Source: Sceloporus undulatus
Taxonomy: Eukaryota; Chordata; Lepidosauria; Squamata; Phrynosomatidae
Length of the DNA stretch: 64,000 bases
NCBI RefSeq assembly: GCF_019175285.1
Contig: NC_056527.1
Coordinates: 114,889,295 to 114,953,294 of the forward strand
Reading direction: 5' to 3'
The position numbers were made by a program, and so were the translations under genes. The notes beneath the pieces are model-generated. The model was given only the letters and a program-made list of their open reading frames with translations, made no database searches and was not told where the DNA came from. This document shows, one piece after another, positions 53,901-63,089 of the stretch. Each line of letters opens with the position of its first letter. The stretch's first letter is position 1.

Positions 53901-56900
53901 TTTGAATTGTCAATTCTGTTCTGAGCATCTTCAGCTCAAGAAATGTGGCTTCATCATTTTTTGACTGCCACCATTTTTGTTACCCTTATGCCCCACCCAT
54001 TCCACTTGACCCCGACTCCTCCAACCTGGTACCTTGTAACCTTGCAGTGCCTCCTGGTGTCCAGCTCCCGCCACATGCAACCGCATCTTTTCCTTGCTGT
54101 TGGTCTCATATTCGCAGAGGTTGCAATGCAAGTGAAGGGGTGGGCCAAGTGGGAGGTCCGCCCCGAGGTGGGCTCCAATGTTGCCCCCTTCACGCAGGTG
54201 GGCCGCCAGCTGGAACTTCAAGGCGTGCTTGTCTGTCTTGAGATGGAGTTGGAAGTTAGCTTTCAGCTGGGTGCCATATGCGCAGAGCCTGCACCGGTGC
54301 AAATCACCAGACACCTCTTTCCACTCAGTCTCAGGCAGAGAGCGTGGCGCTGAAGCATGGCGCAGCAAGGCCTCCAGGCTGTCGGTGCTGAAAGCCTGGC
54401 ACACTAGACAGCCAAACAATCTCTGGGGAGCTGCCAAGTCTGATCCAGAATGGGGTGGCAATGGAGAAGGGGCGGTTGTCTCTGGAGAAAGTGATGTAGG
54501 AGCTGTAGGGAAAGAAGGAATGGGAGAAGAAAGAAGTAAGTGAGGGAGAGTTGTAGAAAGACTAAATATGGATGGAAGGAAGGGCAAATGAATACAAAAT
54601 GAAGACAGTTGGTTTAAGAATTGAGGCTCAAAGAAAGAGAAGGAAAATGGAAGCAAGATTTAAACCCAATCCCGTATTGTGCCCTCAAGCTCCCAACATC
54701 ACCAATAAGTCCTGAATATAGGGAGGGACATAGAGTGACAAATAATCCAAAACAGTTCAATTGCCGCTTTTTCTGGCTTAGGTTTTTGAGGGTACTGTAC
54801 TTGTTGCAAGGTTTGTGTGACACGAGTCAAATTTGGCCTCTACCACATTTGCCCATCCCAGATTTAAAAACATGCAAGTGTGTGAACAAAAAAGATGTAG
54901 CTAAAGGAACCTATGAATAAGAGAAAAGAAGAAAAGAACAGATGGAAAATGTAAACACACACACACAAAAAAAAGGTCAGGGAGAAAGAGGAGAAAAGGT
55001 TTGGCCTATTTAATATCAATGAAAAGGTAATTCTTTCTTACCTGACCCCAAGGCAGCCATCTTCCTTCCAGTTGCACTGAGGTGTGGGAAGCCTCCATTG
55101 AGTAAAAGTTGGGTTTGCTCCATGGGCTTGTCGCTCCGCAGGCTTGGGTTGCCCCCAGAATGAGCATGGTGGGAATGTGGGTGGTGGGAATGTCCGAGGG
55201 CCTGTGCCCCATAGAACTGGAAGAGCTCTGTCTGTGCTTTGCCTCCTGGTGCGGTTTGGGGTTGCCCCAGGAGTCCAGGCAGAGCCAAGGGCAACCCTTG
55301 ATGGAGCAAGAGCATGTTCTGCATGTGCTTCTCGGATGTCATGTGGATCCGCAGGTTGCGGGAAATGTTTGTCTCATAGCTGCACACTTTGCACTGCCAG
55401 GAGGATTTGCCTTTTGATTCCTTCTCCTCGGGGGAAGATGGGGAAGGAGCCACTGGAGGGGCCACCACCGAGGGGGTCCCGCCTCCTCCTGTGGCCTGGT
55501 AGCCCTGCAGGTTGGCTAAGTGCTTGTCAGACTGCATGTGGATGCTGAGGTTGCCCTTGGTGGTGGTGGAGTAGTTACAGGCCTCGCAACGGTAGGGTTT
55601 GTAGCCACAGTTGTAGCTCTCGCCTCTGGCCAGGCGAGGATGTGGTCCTCCTGTGCTACAATATGCGCAGTGGCTGTTGTTCTCAGGATGTTTCTCCTTC
55701 ATGTGCACGTCCAAGGTTTGCTGGTACTTGTAATGCCAGTTGCACTTTGGACATTTAAGAGTCTTGCAGGAGTTGCGTGAATGAAGCAGGGACATATGGC
55801 CAGATAAGGTCAACCCAGAGTAGGCCATGGTGGTAAAATCCTCCCCAAAGGAAAGGCTGGGCCCTCCATTGTGGCTGTTGTTGTTTAACCCATTATTGAC
55901 TTCAAAAACAATGTTAGCCATGTCATTGGCCATCCCAACATTGCTGGCAGGGTGGGCCAAATCAGCAGTAGTGATATCATGGGCCAACCCAATGCCAGCA
56001 CCTTCTGTGTTAGTGGGTAGGCTGTTACTAAGTTTGGCTGCTCCGGTGTTGCCAACTTCTTCGCCCCCTAATTCCGCACAAGGAGCCTCATGAGCTGATC
56101 CAACCTCTGCAAGTTCACTGCCAAACTCCATGTTGATGTCTTCCTTGGGCAACCCAACACTTGTTGTGGTATCAGAGTTGTTGGCATTCATCTGTGGTGT
56201 CTCTGAGAGGGGGGTGTTAGCACCCATGGGTGAGCTTTGGCCATGTGAGCTTTGGTCTGGAAGAAGCCTGTCTTCCTCTTTGTGGTTTTCAGCTGCCGAC
56301 GCTGCTACTGCCTCCTCCTCCTCCTCTTTTTCTTCTAGTTTATCCTCCATGCCCCCCTTGGCCCTCTGCGCACTGCCGACCCTTGAATCTTTGGCATCAG
56401 GTGGCTCGCATTGACTTTCTGGGCTCTTTGTCTCTTTCTTCTCCTCTTCCTTCTCTTCTGTTACATTCACCCATCTGCTACACATTCTGGCATTGAGGTC
56501 TGCCCTGATGGTGGGGTTATTTGGTTCTAGGAAGCCAAGTGTGGTGCCCTGGAACACGGCAGAAGCCCCTCTGGTCAGGGCCTGGCATTCATTGGGACTC
56601 AGCTGCACTCCATGGACTGCATGGGCATGAGTTGCCAATGAGCGGCCCCGGCAGAAAGAGAGGCGGCATATTAGGCAAAGACAGATGGGCATCCCTGGTA
56701 GCTCCTCTTCTTGGCCAAGGTTGGCTTCCCCTTTGGGGTTTTCCTCATCCTCCCCATGGGCGGTGGGGGCATCTTTGGGTTTGGTGGGAGTGTTTTTGGC
56801 AGATGTGGTTCGAGCGGCAGGCCCGGCCAGTCGGTAACTGTAGAAGGCGCCGTGAGGAGTCCACTCACCTGGCGCTGAGGTATTCTGGGACATTTGGTCA

Positions 56901-57430
56901 GTAGACATAAAGCCTTGGTTAGGGCCTCCACCGCACTGGACGTGGAGGATGGACACTGGGGGAGCTGTGGTGCTAGGGGAGCCCTTTGGTAAGAGAACAT
57001 GGCCGCCACTGAGGAGATAAGCTGAGCCTTCGGCGGAGAAGAAGAGCTGGGCCTTGTGTCCGCCATCTTCTTCCTCATCTCCACCTTCAGCTTCTTGCTT
57101 TTTTTCATCTTCTTCAGGGGACGTTGCTTGTGGGGAGGGGGACTGGTTTTGTGTCGCTAGGCCACAGTCCACTTGGAGCTGTGATGTGGACAAGATGGCT
57201 GCCGGGAGCTTTGCAGAACTAAGTGTTGCTTGGGAACTGGAGCAGGGCCTCATGGTTTCGTCAGGAGTCGGGGAGGCAGAGGAGGAAGGGTCCAAGAGGG
57301 GGGGTTCTTTGGTGGCTGGAGAGGCAGGAGAGCCCTGAGGGGGCCGAACCGTGGCCCTGTCATCCTGCCCGTCGGCCGGAGGGACAGCAATGGAGGAGCA
57401 GGAGGAGGCAGAGTTAGAGGAGGTGTCCAT
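41153..57430 (-). CDS. ZFHX2: ZFHX2, zinc finger homeobox 2 (9 coding exons, 2618 aa)
   Basis: Minus-strand spliced gene. Exons in transcript order are 57430-55042, 54502-54033, 53247-52998, 51033-50968, 50390-50344, 48431-48231, 47272-47140, 46070-42600 and 41982-41153. They total 7857 nt and all phases close. The product is a giant C2H2/homeodomain transcription factor: fingers near residues 248, 556, 612 and 677, more in exons 2, 3, 6, 8 and 9, and homeodomains at about 1747-1804, 2002-2059 and 2184-2242, each with a WFQN recognition helix. Three homeodomains distinguish it from ZFHX3/4, which have four. Length is close to human ZFHX2 (about 2570 aa, from memory). Known roles: neuronal expression, behaviour, and pain sensation (Marsili syndrome in human). 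Tail-to-tail with NGDN as in human 14q11.2. Exons 4 and 5 are the least certain because they are short and poorly conserved. No disabling lesion was seen. Confidence 0.96.
41983..42599 (-). other. ZFHX2: ZFHX2 last intron
   Basis: Unique sequence; no repeat, RNA gene or extra exon recognised. Confidence 0.6.
42600..46070 (-). CDS. ZFHX2: ZFHX2 coding exon 8 (large exon, all three homeodomains)
   Basis: Acceptor CTTCATCAG and donor CAG|GTGAGT, 3471 nt. Order: [10 protein letters not shown] start; long polyproline run (about 45890-45957); fingers [20 protein letters not shown] and [20 protein letters not shown]; polyGln near 45200; finger [20 protein letters not shown]; polyThr near 44630; homeodomain 1; finger [20 protein letters not shown]; Glu-rich run; finger [20 protein letters not shown]; homeodomain 2; Ser-rich spacer; homeodomain 3; finger [20 protein letters not shown]. 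Arrangement is diagnostic for the ZFHX family. Confidence 0.97.
42901..43078 (-). other. ZFHX2: Homeodomain 3 of ZFHX2
   Basis: Begins [20 protein letters not shown] and ends [17 protein letters not shown]. Complete domain, followed at once by a C2H2 finger. Confidence 0.95.
43450..43623 (-). other. ZFHX2: Homeodomain 2 of ZFHX2
   Basis: Begins [20 protein letters not shown] and ends [15 protein letters not shown]. Complete 60-residue domain with an intact recognition helix. Confidence 0.95.
44215..44388 (-). other. ZFHX2: Homeodomain 1 of ZFHX2
   Basis: Begins near [20 protein letters not shown] and ends [15 protein letters not shown]. The helix 3 residues W, F, Q, N and R needed for DNA binding are present. 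Confidence 0.93.
46071..47139 (-). other. ZFHX2: ZFHX2 intron 7
   Basis: About 46155-46275 resembles a common amniote repeat end (CCCACAAAAACTTATGCCAAA with a TTAATCTTTCA tail). The remainder is unremarkable. Confidence 0.45.
47140..47272 (-). CDS. ZFHX2: ZFHX2 coding exon 7
   Basis: Acceptor GCACTATAG and donor TTG|GTAAGC. Codes [20 protein letters not shown] and then a Pro/Gly/Ser-rich linker ending NEPKSPLV plus one base of a split codon (phase 1). VEMTFTTKV matches the region after the finger pair in other ZFHX proteins. Confidence 0.9.
47470..47785 (-). mobile_element. CR1 LINE 3' fragment (internally deleted)
   Basis: A short CATAGAATC tip joins directly to ATGAAATATTTAAACATGGC, then CCAGGCTAAACATACCCAGC and GTGGTGCCCAGAACTGGACA. 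Much of the middle is missing. Confidence 0.75.
48231..48431 (-). CDS. ZFHX2: ZFHX2 coding exon 6 (two C2H2 fingers)
   Basis: Acceptor ATAAACCAG and donor GTG|GTGAGT. Phase 0 on both sides, 67 codons. Carries [20 protein letters not shown] and then [20 protein letters not shown], two fingers strongly conserved in ZFHX proteins. It is symmetric, so skipping would delete exactly this finger pair. Confidence 0.95.
48752..48830 (+). repeat. L2-like tail with CTA/ATA microsatellite
   Basis: GCTCTGAGTCCCAGTTCTGA...AGCAGGATACTACTACTAC tail. Confidence 0.5.
48992..49185. mobile_element. Tigger/pogo-like MITE, truncated
   Basis: CAGTTGCTCCTCCCCC start preceded by TA, interior TTAATATGTTCTCTCTAGGA and CTAGAGATTCCTAGAGAGGC shared with 4713-5044. 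Confidence 0.6.
49427..49567. mobile_element. Palindromic MITE, family F
   Basis: GATTCCCAAACTTTGATCAC at left, AGCAAAGTTTGGGAACCACT at right, with TTTTGGACTTCAGCTCCCAG inside. Confidence 0.75.
50344..50390 (-). CDS. ZFHX2: ZFHX2 coding exon 5 (47-nt small exon)
   Basis: Acceptor CTTTTTGCAG and donor ACA|GTGAGT. Codes [15 protein letters not shown] after a split Gly and returns the frame to phase 0 exactly as exon 6 needs. An acidic linker. Short and poorly conserved, so supported mainly by splice sites and phase. Confidence 0.7.
50968..51033 (-). CDS. ZFHX2: ZFHX2 coding exon 4 (66-nt small exon)
   Basis: Bounded by acceptor CCTTTCCAG and donor CTG|GTGAGT. Codes [21 protein letters not shown] between split Gly codons. 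Phase 1 on both sides, so it can be included or skipped in frame. It is acidic/Ser-rich with no domain. Assignment rests on splice sites and phase compatibility. Confidence 0.72.
51034..52997 (-). other. ZFHX2: ZFHX2 intron 3
   Basis: 51100-52430 is mostly unique. It is C-rich around 51480-51600 and GC/GA-rich around 51880-52300. 52436-52872 is a MITE. A 31-bp perfect inverted repeat links 52213-52243 and 52496-52526. Confidence 0.6.
52436..52872. mobile_element. MITE (TATACTCGACTATA family), inverted orientation
   Basis: TGTATAAGTCTAGAAATTTT at left; CAACTTATACTTGAGGTTGA and AAGTATAGACAGTATATA at right. Lies in ZFHX2 intron 3. Confidence 0.55.
52998..53247 (-). CDS. ZFHX2: ZFHX2 coding exon 3
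   Basis: Acceptor CTACCATCAG. Begins [18 protein letters not shown] and contains the finger [20 protein letters not shown] followed by [10 protein letters not shown], a conserved ZFHX feature. The donor is inferred as GCAG|GTCGGC, which gives the phase required by exon 4. It is less canonical than the others, so the exact 3' edge is moderately certain. Confidence 0.85.
53437..53912 (-). mobile_element. CR1 LINE 3' fragment in ZFHX2 intron 2
   Basis: ATAGAATCATAGAGTTGGAA to TTCAACATCCTTTTTGAATT, nearly full for this 3' segment. It sits in the intron between coding exons 3 and 2, close to the donor of exon 2. Confidence 0.87.
54033..54502 (-). CDS. ZFHX2: ZFHX2 coding exon 2
   Basis: Acceptor CCCTACAG at the right edge. 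Codes [10 protein letters not shown] and onward through fingers [20 protein letters not shown] and [20 protein letters not shown], ending LQGYK. Donor AAG|GTACCA, phase 0. A degenerate finger with [20 protein letters not shown] precedes them. Confidence 0.93.
55042..57430 (-). CDS. ZFHX2: ZFHX2 coding exon 1 (N-terminal, 796 aa)
   Basis: ATG at 57428-57430 has G at -3 and G at +4 (good context). Begins [20 protein letters not shown]. The low-complexity, acidic N-terminal half is followed by C2H2 fingers: [20 protein letters not shown] (about residue 248), [20 protein letters not shown] (about 556), [20 protein letters not shown] (about 612) and [20 protein letters not shown] (about 677). Donor TCAG|GTAAGA leaves phase 1. 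Confidence 0.95.
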
Positions 57431-57485
57431 CGCGGTGCGGGCATGAGGGGCGCGGAGGGGTCATCTCAGCACAGGAGCCGAGACC
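57431..57485 (-). other. ZFHX2: ZFHX2 5' UTR part of first coding exon, with uORF
   Basis: A splice acceptor TTTCCCTGCAG lies just right of 57485, so a further upstream noncoding exon is expected. An upstream ATG at 57462-57464 (GAG before it, adequate context) opens a 16-codon frame ending at 57414, overlapping the main start out of frame. A second upstream ATG at 57442-57444 has a weak context and a 64-codon frame. Confidence 0.65.
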
Positions 57486-58764
57486 CTGCAGGGAAACAGA
57501 AATAATAGCAAATGTGTGAGTCTTTCCATTGCTCTTCTGGAGGAATCAAAGAAACATCTCACTCTGTCTAAGGGCAAAGTATTCAGATGCCAGAGCATTT
57601 TGTGAACATCTAAACATCTAGGGTTGGTCAAATCTGTCAAGTCTATTCATAATTTGGTTATACATGTTGTACGCACTTCTGATGCACAGAGTATAGCAAA
57701 TAATTTCCCCAATAAAGTTTGTTTTTGCAATTTCACTAATATATATATTTCTTCTGCACACTTTACTTTATCATAGCCATTTTGTACACCTTGTGCTTGA
57801 CTGGAAAGCTGCGTTCAAAGATTTGGAAAAGGAAAACTGTGTTTTTGTTTGGATTATCTGCTCAAGACATGTGAATCAGGTAAGAGCATTTTAAAATGTA
57901 AACTGAATGGTCCCCCACATCCTTATCTGAAATGATGACCTCGGTTCTTCCCAGAAAGTGTTCAGGATATATTGTTCACATCTATTGTTCACCATTGGAA
58001 GACTGCAATTTCAAAGGATATCTTCTACCTATGAAGAGGTTACTGCAGATTATATGATATGGAAAGGTTGGGTACCTCCATGAAAGGTCAATTGCCTCAG
58101 ATGCAAAAGATACCGATCTCACCATCTCAAGTTAAAAAGATCCAGGAATACATGGTTTCAAGTGCAAGACCCATCTCTGCTACACTCCTTGGTTCAGCTT
58201 GAACAGATAACAATAGGCTAAGTGAAGAAACCATTTGACCTGGTAGAAGTGCAGCCTAGAGAAAGTTTTAGGTTTTTTGGACTAAAACTTCTAGAAAAAC
58301 TGCAGGACTCTGGGAATTGTTCATGAAAGAAAGTTCCTTTGCCAAACTCTGGAGAAAGCAGCTTTGAATGGAATTTGGACACAGCAGATCATTTGCATGC
58401 AGAAGGTCATGGGTTCATGCCACCTCAAAAGACTTTTTTGTGGTGCTTTTTCACACATGAAGCCACACATCATCAAGGAAAGTGTATCTTTGTGCCTGAA
58501 CAGAAGAGCCCTGCTGGATTAGACCAAAGGCCTATCTAGTCCAGCATGCTGTTCTCACAGTAGCCAACTACCTGCCCACGGGAAGCCCAACAGCAGGACG
58601 TAAGCACAACTGAAAACACACACACACATCCTGTTCATGCTCTCCAGCACCTGATGTACAAATGCCAATGCCTTCTGTCACTAGAGAGCATAAAGCATGG
58701 GGAGAGATCGCCATGTTTGTTTGTTGCAGCAAAACCCATAAAGAGTCCTGTGGCCTCTTAAAAA
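57486..58764. other. ZFHX2 upstream/5' intron DNA
   Basis: No further exon recognised. 58370-58420 has a tRNA-like GGTCATGGGTTCATGCC, and 58495-58612 is a squamate interspersed repeat (CTGCTGGATTAGACCAAAGG, CAGCATGCTGTTCTCACAGT). Confidence 0.45.
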
Positions 58765-58988
58765 TCATTGCTATTGTTGTTACGTGTCTTCGATTCTATT
58801 CTGACTTACAAGCGACCCTTGTTCTGGGGTTTTCTTGGCAACATTTCTTCAGAGGAGGTTTGCTACAGCCTTCCTCGGAGACTGAGAAAGTGTGATTTGC
58901 CCAAGGTCACCCAGTGGATTTCTGTGGCTGAGCTGGTGAATCGAACCATACTCCAACACTCAGACCACTACACCACACCGGCTCTCTG
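58765..58988 (-). mobile_element. Sauria-type SINE
   Basis: Reverse copy: GTTGTTACGTGTCTTCGATT, GGGGTTTTCTTGGCAACATT, GGTGAATCGAACCATAC (B box), CACCGGCTCTC head. Confidence 0.83.
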
Positions 58989-59105
58989 AAAAGGCTAATA
59001 AATTATATTTGGCATGAGCTTTTGTAGACGAAGAGGGCTGTGATCCAAAAAAGCTTATGCCAAAAGAAACAAGCTAGTCTTTAAGATGCCTTGAGACCCT
59101 TGGAT
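58989..59105. repeat. Amniote interspersed repeat end
   Basis: GGCATGAGCTTTTGTAGACG, AAAAAAGCTTATGCCAAAAG and TAGTCTTTAAGATGCCTTGA; similar to 46155-46275. Family not named with confidence. Confidence 0.5.
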
Positions 59106-59227
59106 GCATTTGCTGCACTTAGTAGCCACCCGTTGGGCCTGGCTGCATGGATTTGCCCACTCCCAGCTGTTCAAGTTGACTGCAAGATTTGACAGTAAAT
59201 TGCCCATTTTCACTATGTATGATGTGA

Positions 59228-59440
59228 AGAAGAATGTGATGTAGTGATTTGAATGGTTTGGACAAAGATGCTAGTGTTGGACTCAAGCCATGGAAACCCA
59301 CCAGGAAAGTCACACTATCTCCAACTAAGAGGAAGGTGGTGGTAAACCTCCTGTGTGCAAATCTTGCAGAGAAAACCCCATGATAGGTCTGCCTTTGGGT
59401 TGCCATAAGTCTGAAGCAGCTTGAAGGCACACAACAACGA
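59228..59440 (+). mobile_element. Sauria-type SINE (diverged)
   Basis: GTAGTGATTTGAATGGTTTG head and CTTGAAGGCACACAACAACG tail. Confidence 0.75.
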
Positions 59441-60947
59441 TATGAAAAGTCCCTTTTAATTTGTCCTAAATCACCCATCATTCTACTTTTGTAGATGGAC
59501 CCCAGGTCCTAGTACTATGAGAGAGTGAGTCAGCCTTAAGGTAGGAAGAAAAGGCAACTGGGTGGCTACTTGCAAGGGAAATCGGAGGCATTAGCGTTTG
59601 TCTCACCAGAGCAAGAATACTGAAAATGGCCAAAGCTTCCTCTTTTCTCCCAGCTGGGGAAGGATTTGCAATGCAAATAAAAAAGCATGTTGGCAGCTGA
59701 TAAAGTGTGTGTGTGTTATGGGGGAGTTGAGATCCATCCGTTGTAGCAATGTACAAGCCCTGCACAATACAGCTGTCTTCCAGCACTACTCATCGCACAC
59801 ACAGACACACATACACTTGCCACACCCTTAGCAACTTCCATTTACTTCCCTTAGACCACTTCCCTGCTCAGGTTCACAAGGTTCATCCTCCTACTTTATA
59901 TCTTGCGGTGCCTCAGAGCATATAGAGAGTGCCTTCTCCTCACTGATTAGAAGCCAGAACCAATTCCATAAACAACTGAAATTTGGAGGGAACAGGAACC
60001 ATGCAAGGGAACATGTCATTTTTTTAATGTGGAATACACAACTGGGGAAGCAAGACTGAAAACGTGAGGTCTCCTGTACCTTTAATGGTTGTGTTGAAGA
60101 AGGAATTTCAGTTGGTGTTGCGTGTTACCTGGTTGTTTGACAAGCAACACCTGCTGAAATTCTTTAAGGCACAGGAGTCCTCTCCGGTTTCCACTCTGGT
60201 AGTCCTATACACAACCCATCTCTCTCAGTTTCTCCAGGCCAGCCTACAATTGTGTATCACAGGGCCCATAGTCACAGACTCAAAATTTCCAGATGTCACT
60301 AGAAAGCAGTATTGCTACTCACTGGTGGAGAACTCCAAATGAACTGTCTGCTTGCCTCTAAGTCACTTCAGTGCTATAATTCATATTCATCAACCTAGAT
60401 ATTTGCCCAGAACATCTTCCCCTATTTATTCATCTATGTCATCTTCTCCAAACACATATCCCATACCCCTCTGTAGATTCCTAAGCATCTTCTACACTTC
60501 AGCCCCAAGGGCAAGCAAATCACTGTTTTCCAGATGTTGACAGATTCCTGAATTCTTCACTCTGGCCATGCTGTCTGGGCACACGGGACTTATAGGTTGC
60601 CAACCCTTTTTTGTATATTAATGCTGCACGTGGAAAACATCCTTTTTTGGATGGCAGTTCTCAGAATCCCTAACCATCAGCCATGCTGGCTGGTGGCTTT
60701 TGGAAGCTGTAGTCCAAAACAACCTTCCTAATTTTCTCAGACGCTGTAAATGATGCAAGAATCTCCATATGGCTCTTGCCAAAGGTTCATCTACTTTCAA
60801 CCTTCTAATCTATTTTTCATCCACAGCACAAGCTAGAAGGAGTGGAATCTGGCCGTTGTACTTCTGAAAATGGATGTTCCATTTACAGTGACCATAGTTT
60901 ACCCTTCCACATTTTCATTATTCTTTTGGGACAAGAGGAAGGGAACA
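59441..60947. other. ZFHX2 upstream DNA, no gene recognised
   Basis: Unique-looking sequence with one palindromic MITE relic (about 60620-60725, TTTGGAAGCTGTAGTCCAAA). GT/AC microsatellites at 59704 and 59798. Confidence 0.4.
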
Positions 60948-61187
60948 CTACTGTTGTTGTGTACCTTGAAGTTGTTTTCAACTTACAGCTATCCTAAGGT
61001 AACCCTATCACAGGCGCTTTTTAAAGGAAAGATTTGTTCATAGGGTTTGCCTTTACCTTCCTCTGAGGCTGAGAGAGAGTGACTTGCCCAAGATCGCCCA
61101 GTGGGATTCCATGGCTGAGCAAGGGTTTGAAGCCTGGTCTCCAGAGTCATAGGTCAAAACTTAAACCACTGCACCACAGTGGCTCTC
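60948..61187 (-). mobile_element. Sauria-type SINE
   Basis: TTGTTGTGTACCTTGAAGTT, GACTTGCCCAAGATCGCCCA and CACTGCACCACAGTGGCTCT. Confidence 0.84.
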
Positions 61188-61552
61188 ATTGCTACTGCTC
61201 CAATCCAACATCCCATGGCAGTGCATTGCATGGATAATAGTGCCTTCTGTACAAAAGGCAATTCCTTTTGTTTGTCTTGCACTTTCTATCTATACAGCTC
61301 TGAGCAACAATGTGTATACCACACAGATGGACAACTGCAAATGGGTCTGAGACCATTTCTTTGCCATTAAGGTCCTCTGGGGGGAGGGATGCCTGGACTG
61401 TCCAAAAATGCCCCTATATGAAAAACAAAACAAAACAAAACTGAAAGTGGGGGTCTGGTTTTGAAGAACAGGGTTTTTAAAAACATTAAACAATGGAGAA
61501 GGATTGCAATGTATTCCAAAGGTGAATTGCTGCTTTTAGAGCAGTTGCTGTT

Positions 61553-61790
61553 GTTGCTCTTGTTGTGTGCCTTCAAGTTGTTTCCAACATGGTGACCCTA
61601 AGGCAACCCTATTGTGGGTTTTTCTTTGGAAGAGATGTTCAGAGGTGGTTTGCCATTGCCTTACCCTGAGGCTGAGAGCATGGGACTTGCCCAAGGTGAC
61701 CCAGTGGGTTTTATGGCCAAGCAGGAATCAAAAGCTCTTCTCCAGAATCACAGTCCAACACTCAATCTACTACGCCACCCTGGCTCTCTC
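61553..61790 (-). mobile_element. Sauria-type SINE
   Basis: TTGTTGCTCTTGTTGTGTGC, CTTGCCCAAGGTGACCCAGT and CACTCAATCTACTACGCCAC. Confidence 0.85.
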
Positions 61791-62309
61791 TTTAGAGCCT
61801 TTTGTGGAGAGGCAATTCACCCCTCAGCCTTTTTATTTAAAAATAACAATAAAAATAGAAAAATGGCACACCATCAAGTCAGGAGAGACTCAATGCTACA
61901 CCAATTTTGGGGGAGTGACATTTTGCCCACTCAAGTATACCTGTTCCTTAGTAATGCTGGCTTTCCTTGGCCTATCTCTCTGTCAATAAACACCTGCTCC
62001 TTCTCCTCTTCAGAAAAAATGCAACCCATCTATCAAGTCTGACAAAAATCCTTTCTGTTTCCTTGTAATGTGTCTCCCAACCATCCCATCCCTAGTAATA
62101 CAGAAATGCATCTGTGCAATAGTTCTTCCTGCACAAAAGAAGGAAGAGGAATAAGAGAAGAAACCATTTATATTTTATTTATATGCCAAGGGGCCATCCA
62201 GGGGAGAGGCTAGCTTTACAGATCCTGATCCAACATTCTCCAAGAACATCAAGAGAAGAATGTTCCTGAGGTGAGCAAAACTCAAGTTTAGCATCATCAT
62301 CCTTTCCTG
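61791..62309. other. ZFHX2 upstream DNA, no gene recognised
   Basis: Unique-looking sequence between SINEs; no coding or RNA signature. Confidence 0.4.
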
Positions 62310-62480
62310 ACCCTGACTGACCCACTGGGCAACCCTGGGCAAGTCCCATGCTCTCAGCCTCAGGGGAAGCCCATGGCAAACTTCCTCTGAACAAACCTTG
62401 GCAAGAAAACCCCATGATAGGTTTACCTTTGGGGGCTCCATAAGTCAGAAATGACCTGAAGGCACACAATAACAACAAAC
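62310..62480 (+). mobile_element. Sauria-type SINE (5'-truncated)
   Basis: Starts within CCCACTGGGCAACCCTGGGC and ends GAAGGCACACAATAACAACA. The tRNA-like head is missing. Confidence 0.8.
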
Positions 62481-62669
62481 TCTGACTGAATCCTTTCCGG
62501 TGAACCTTTAAGATATCCACCTGAATGATGCAGAGGAAGTGGGTTGTCACAGGGGTCCACCATCATGGCTCCTTCCCCCAGAGAATGCTGGGAACCGAAG
62601 ATAGCAAGAGGCGCCCCAACCTTCTTCGAACAACCAACGCTCATGGTGTAAATCAGCTTACAAAGCATA

Positions 62670-62940
62670 GGTTCTTGTTGGTATTTCAGGCTATGTTGCC
62701 ATGTTCTGGAAGAGTTTATTCTTGAAGTTTTGCCAGCATCTGTGTCTGGCATCTTCAGAGAATGCTGGCATGGAAGTGAGCGGGGCGAGCGATCACTTCT
62801 TCTTGCCCAAGGGTCACACCATATATATACACCCCACTCACTTCCATGCCGGCATTCTCTGAAGATGCCAGACACAGATGCTGGCAAAATGCCAGGAACA
62901 AACTCTTCCAGAATATGACCAGAAAAACCTGCAAAAAACG
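62670..62940. repeat. Inverted pair of Penelope-like 3' repeats with hammerhead-like fold
   Basis: Two arms of about 100 bp (62670-62786 reverse, 62838-62940 forward) carry CTGAAGATGCCAGACACAGA then TGCTGGCA. This gives a CUGANGA box, a stem II hairpin and a decayed GAAA box, as in hammerhead ribozymes of Penelope-like elements. About 50 bases lie between the arms. Confidence 0.5.
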
Positions 62941-62944
62941 ACGG

Positions 62945-63055
62945 ACGCTGGCTGGGCTCACAACAAACTCCAACGGTCAGAATTCCATAGTCTTGAGCCA
63001 GAATGCTGAAAAGTGATGCCGAACTGGGTTATTTCTCCAGTGTGGATGCAGCCCC
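62945..63055. mobile_element. Palindromic MITE family P, right half
   Basis: CACAACAAACTCCAACGGTC, ATTCCATAGTCTTGAGCCAG and TTATTTCTCCAGTGTGGATG match the right arm of the family. Confidence 0.65.
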
Positions 63056-63089
63056 AGAATCTCCAAGCCTTTCTCCCCGCCATCCCCCC

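Noticed and set aside
53931-54032. Extension of ZFHX2 coding exon 2 through the open frame to 53931
   Set aside because: The canonical donor AAG|GTACCA at 54033 gives the phase required by exon 3, and the extra residues lack family similarity.
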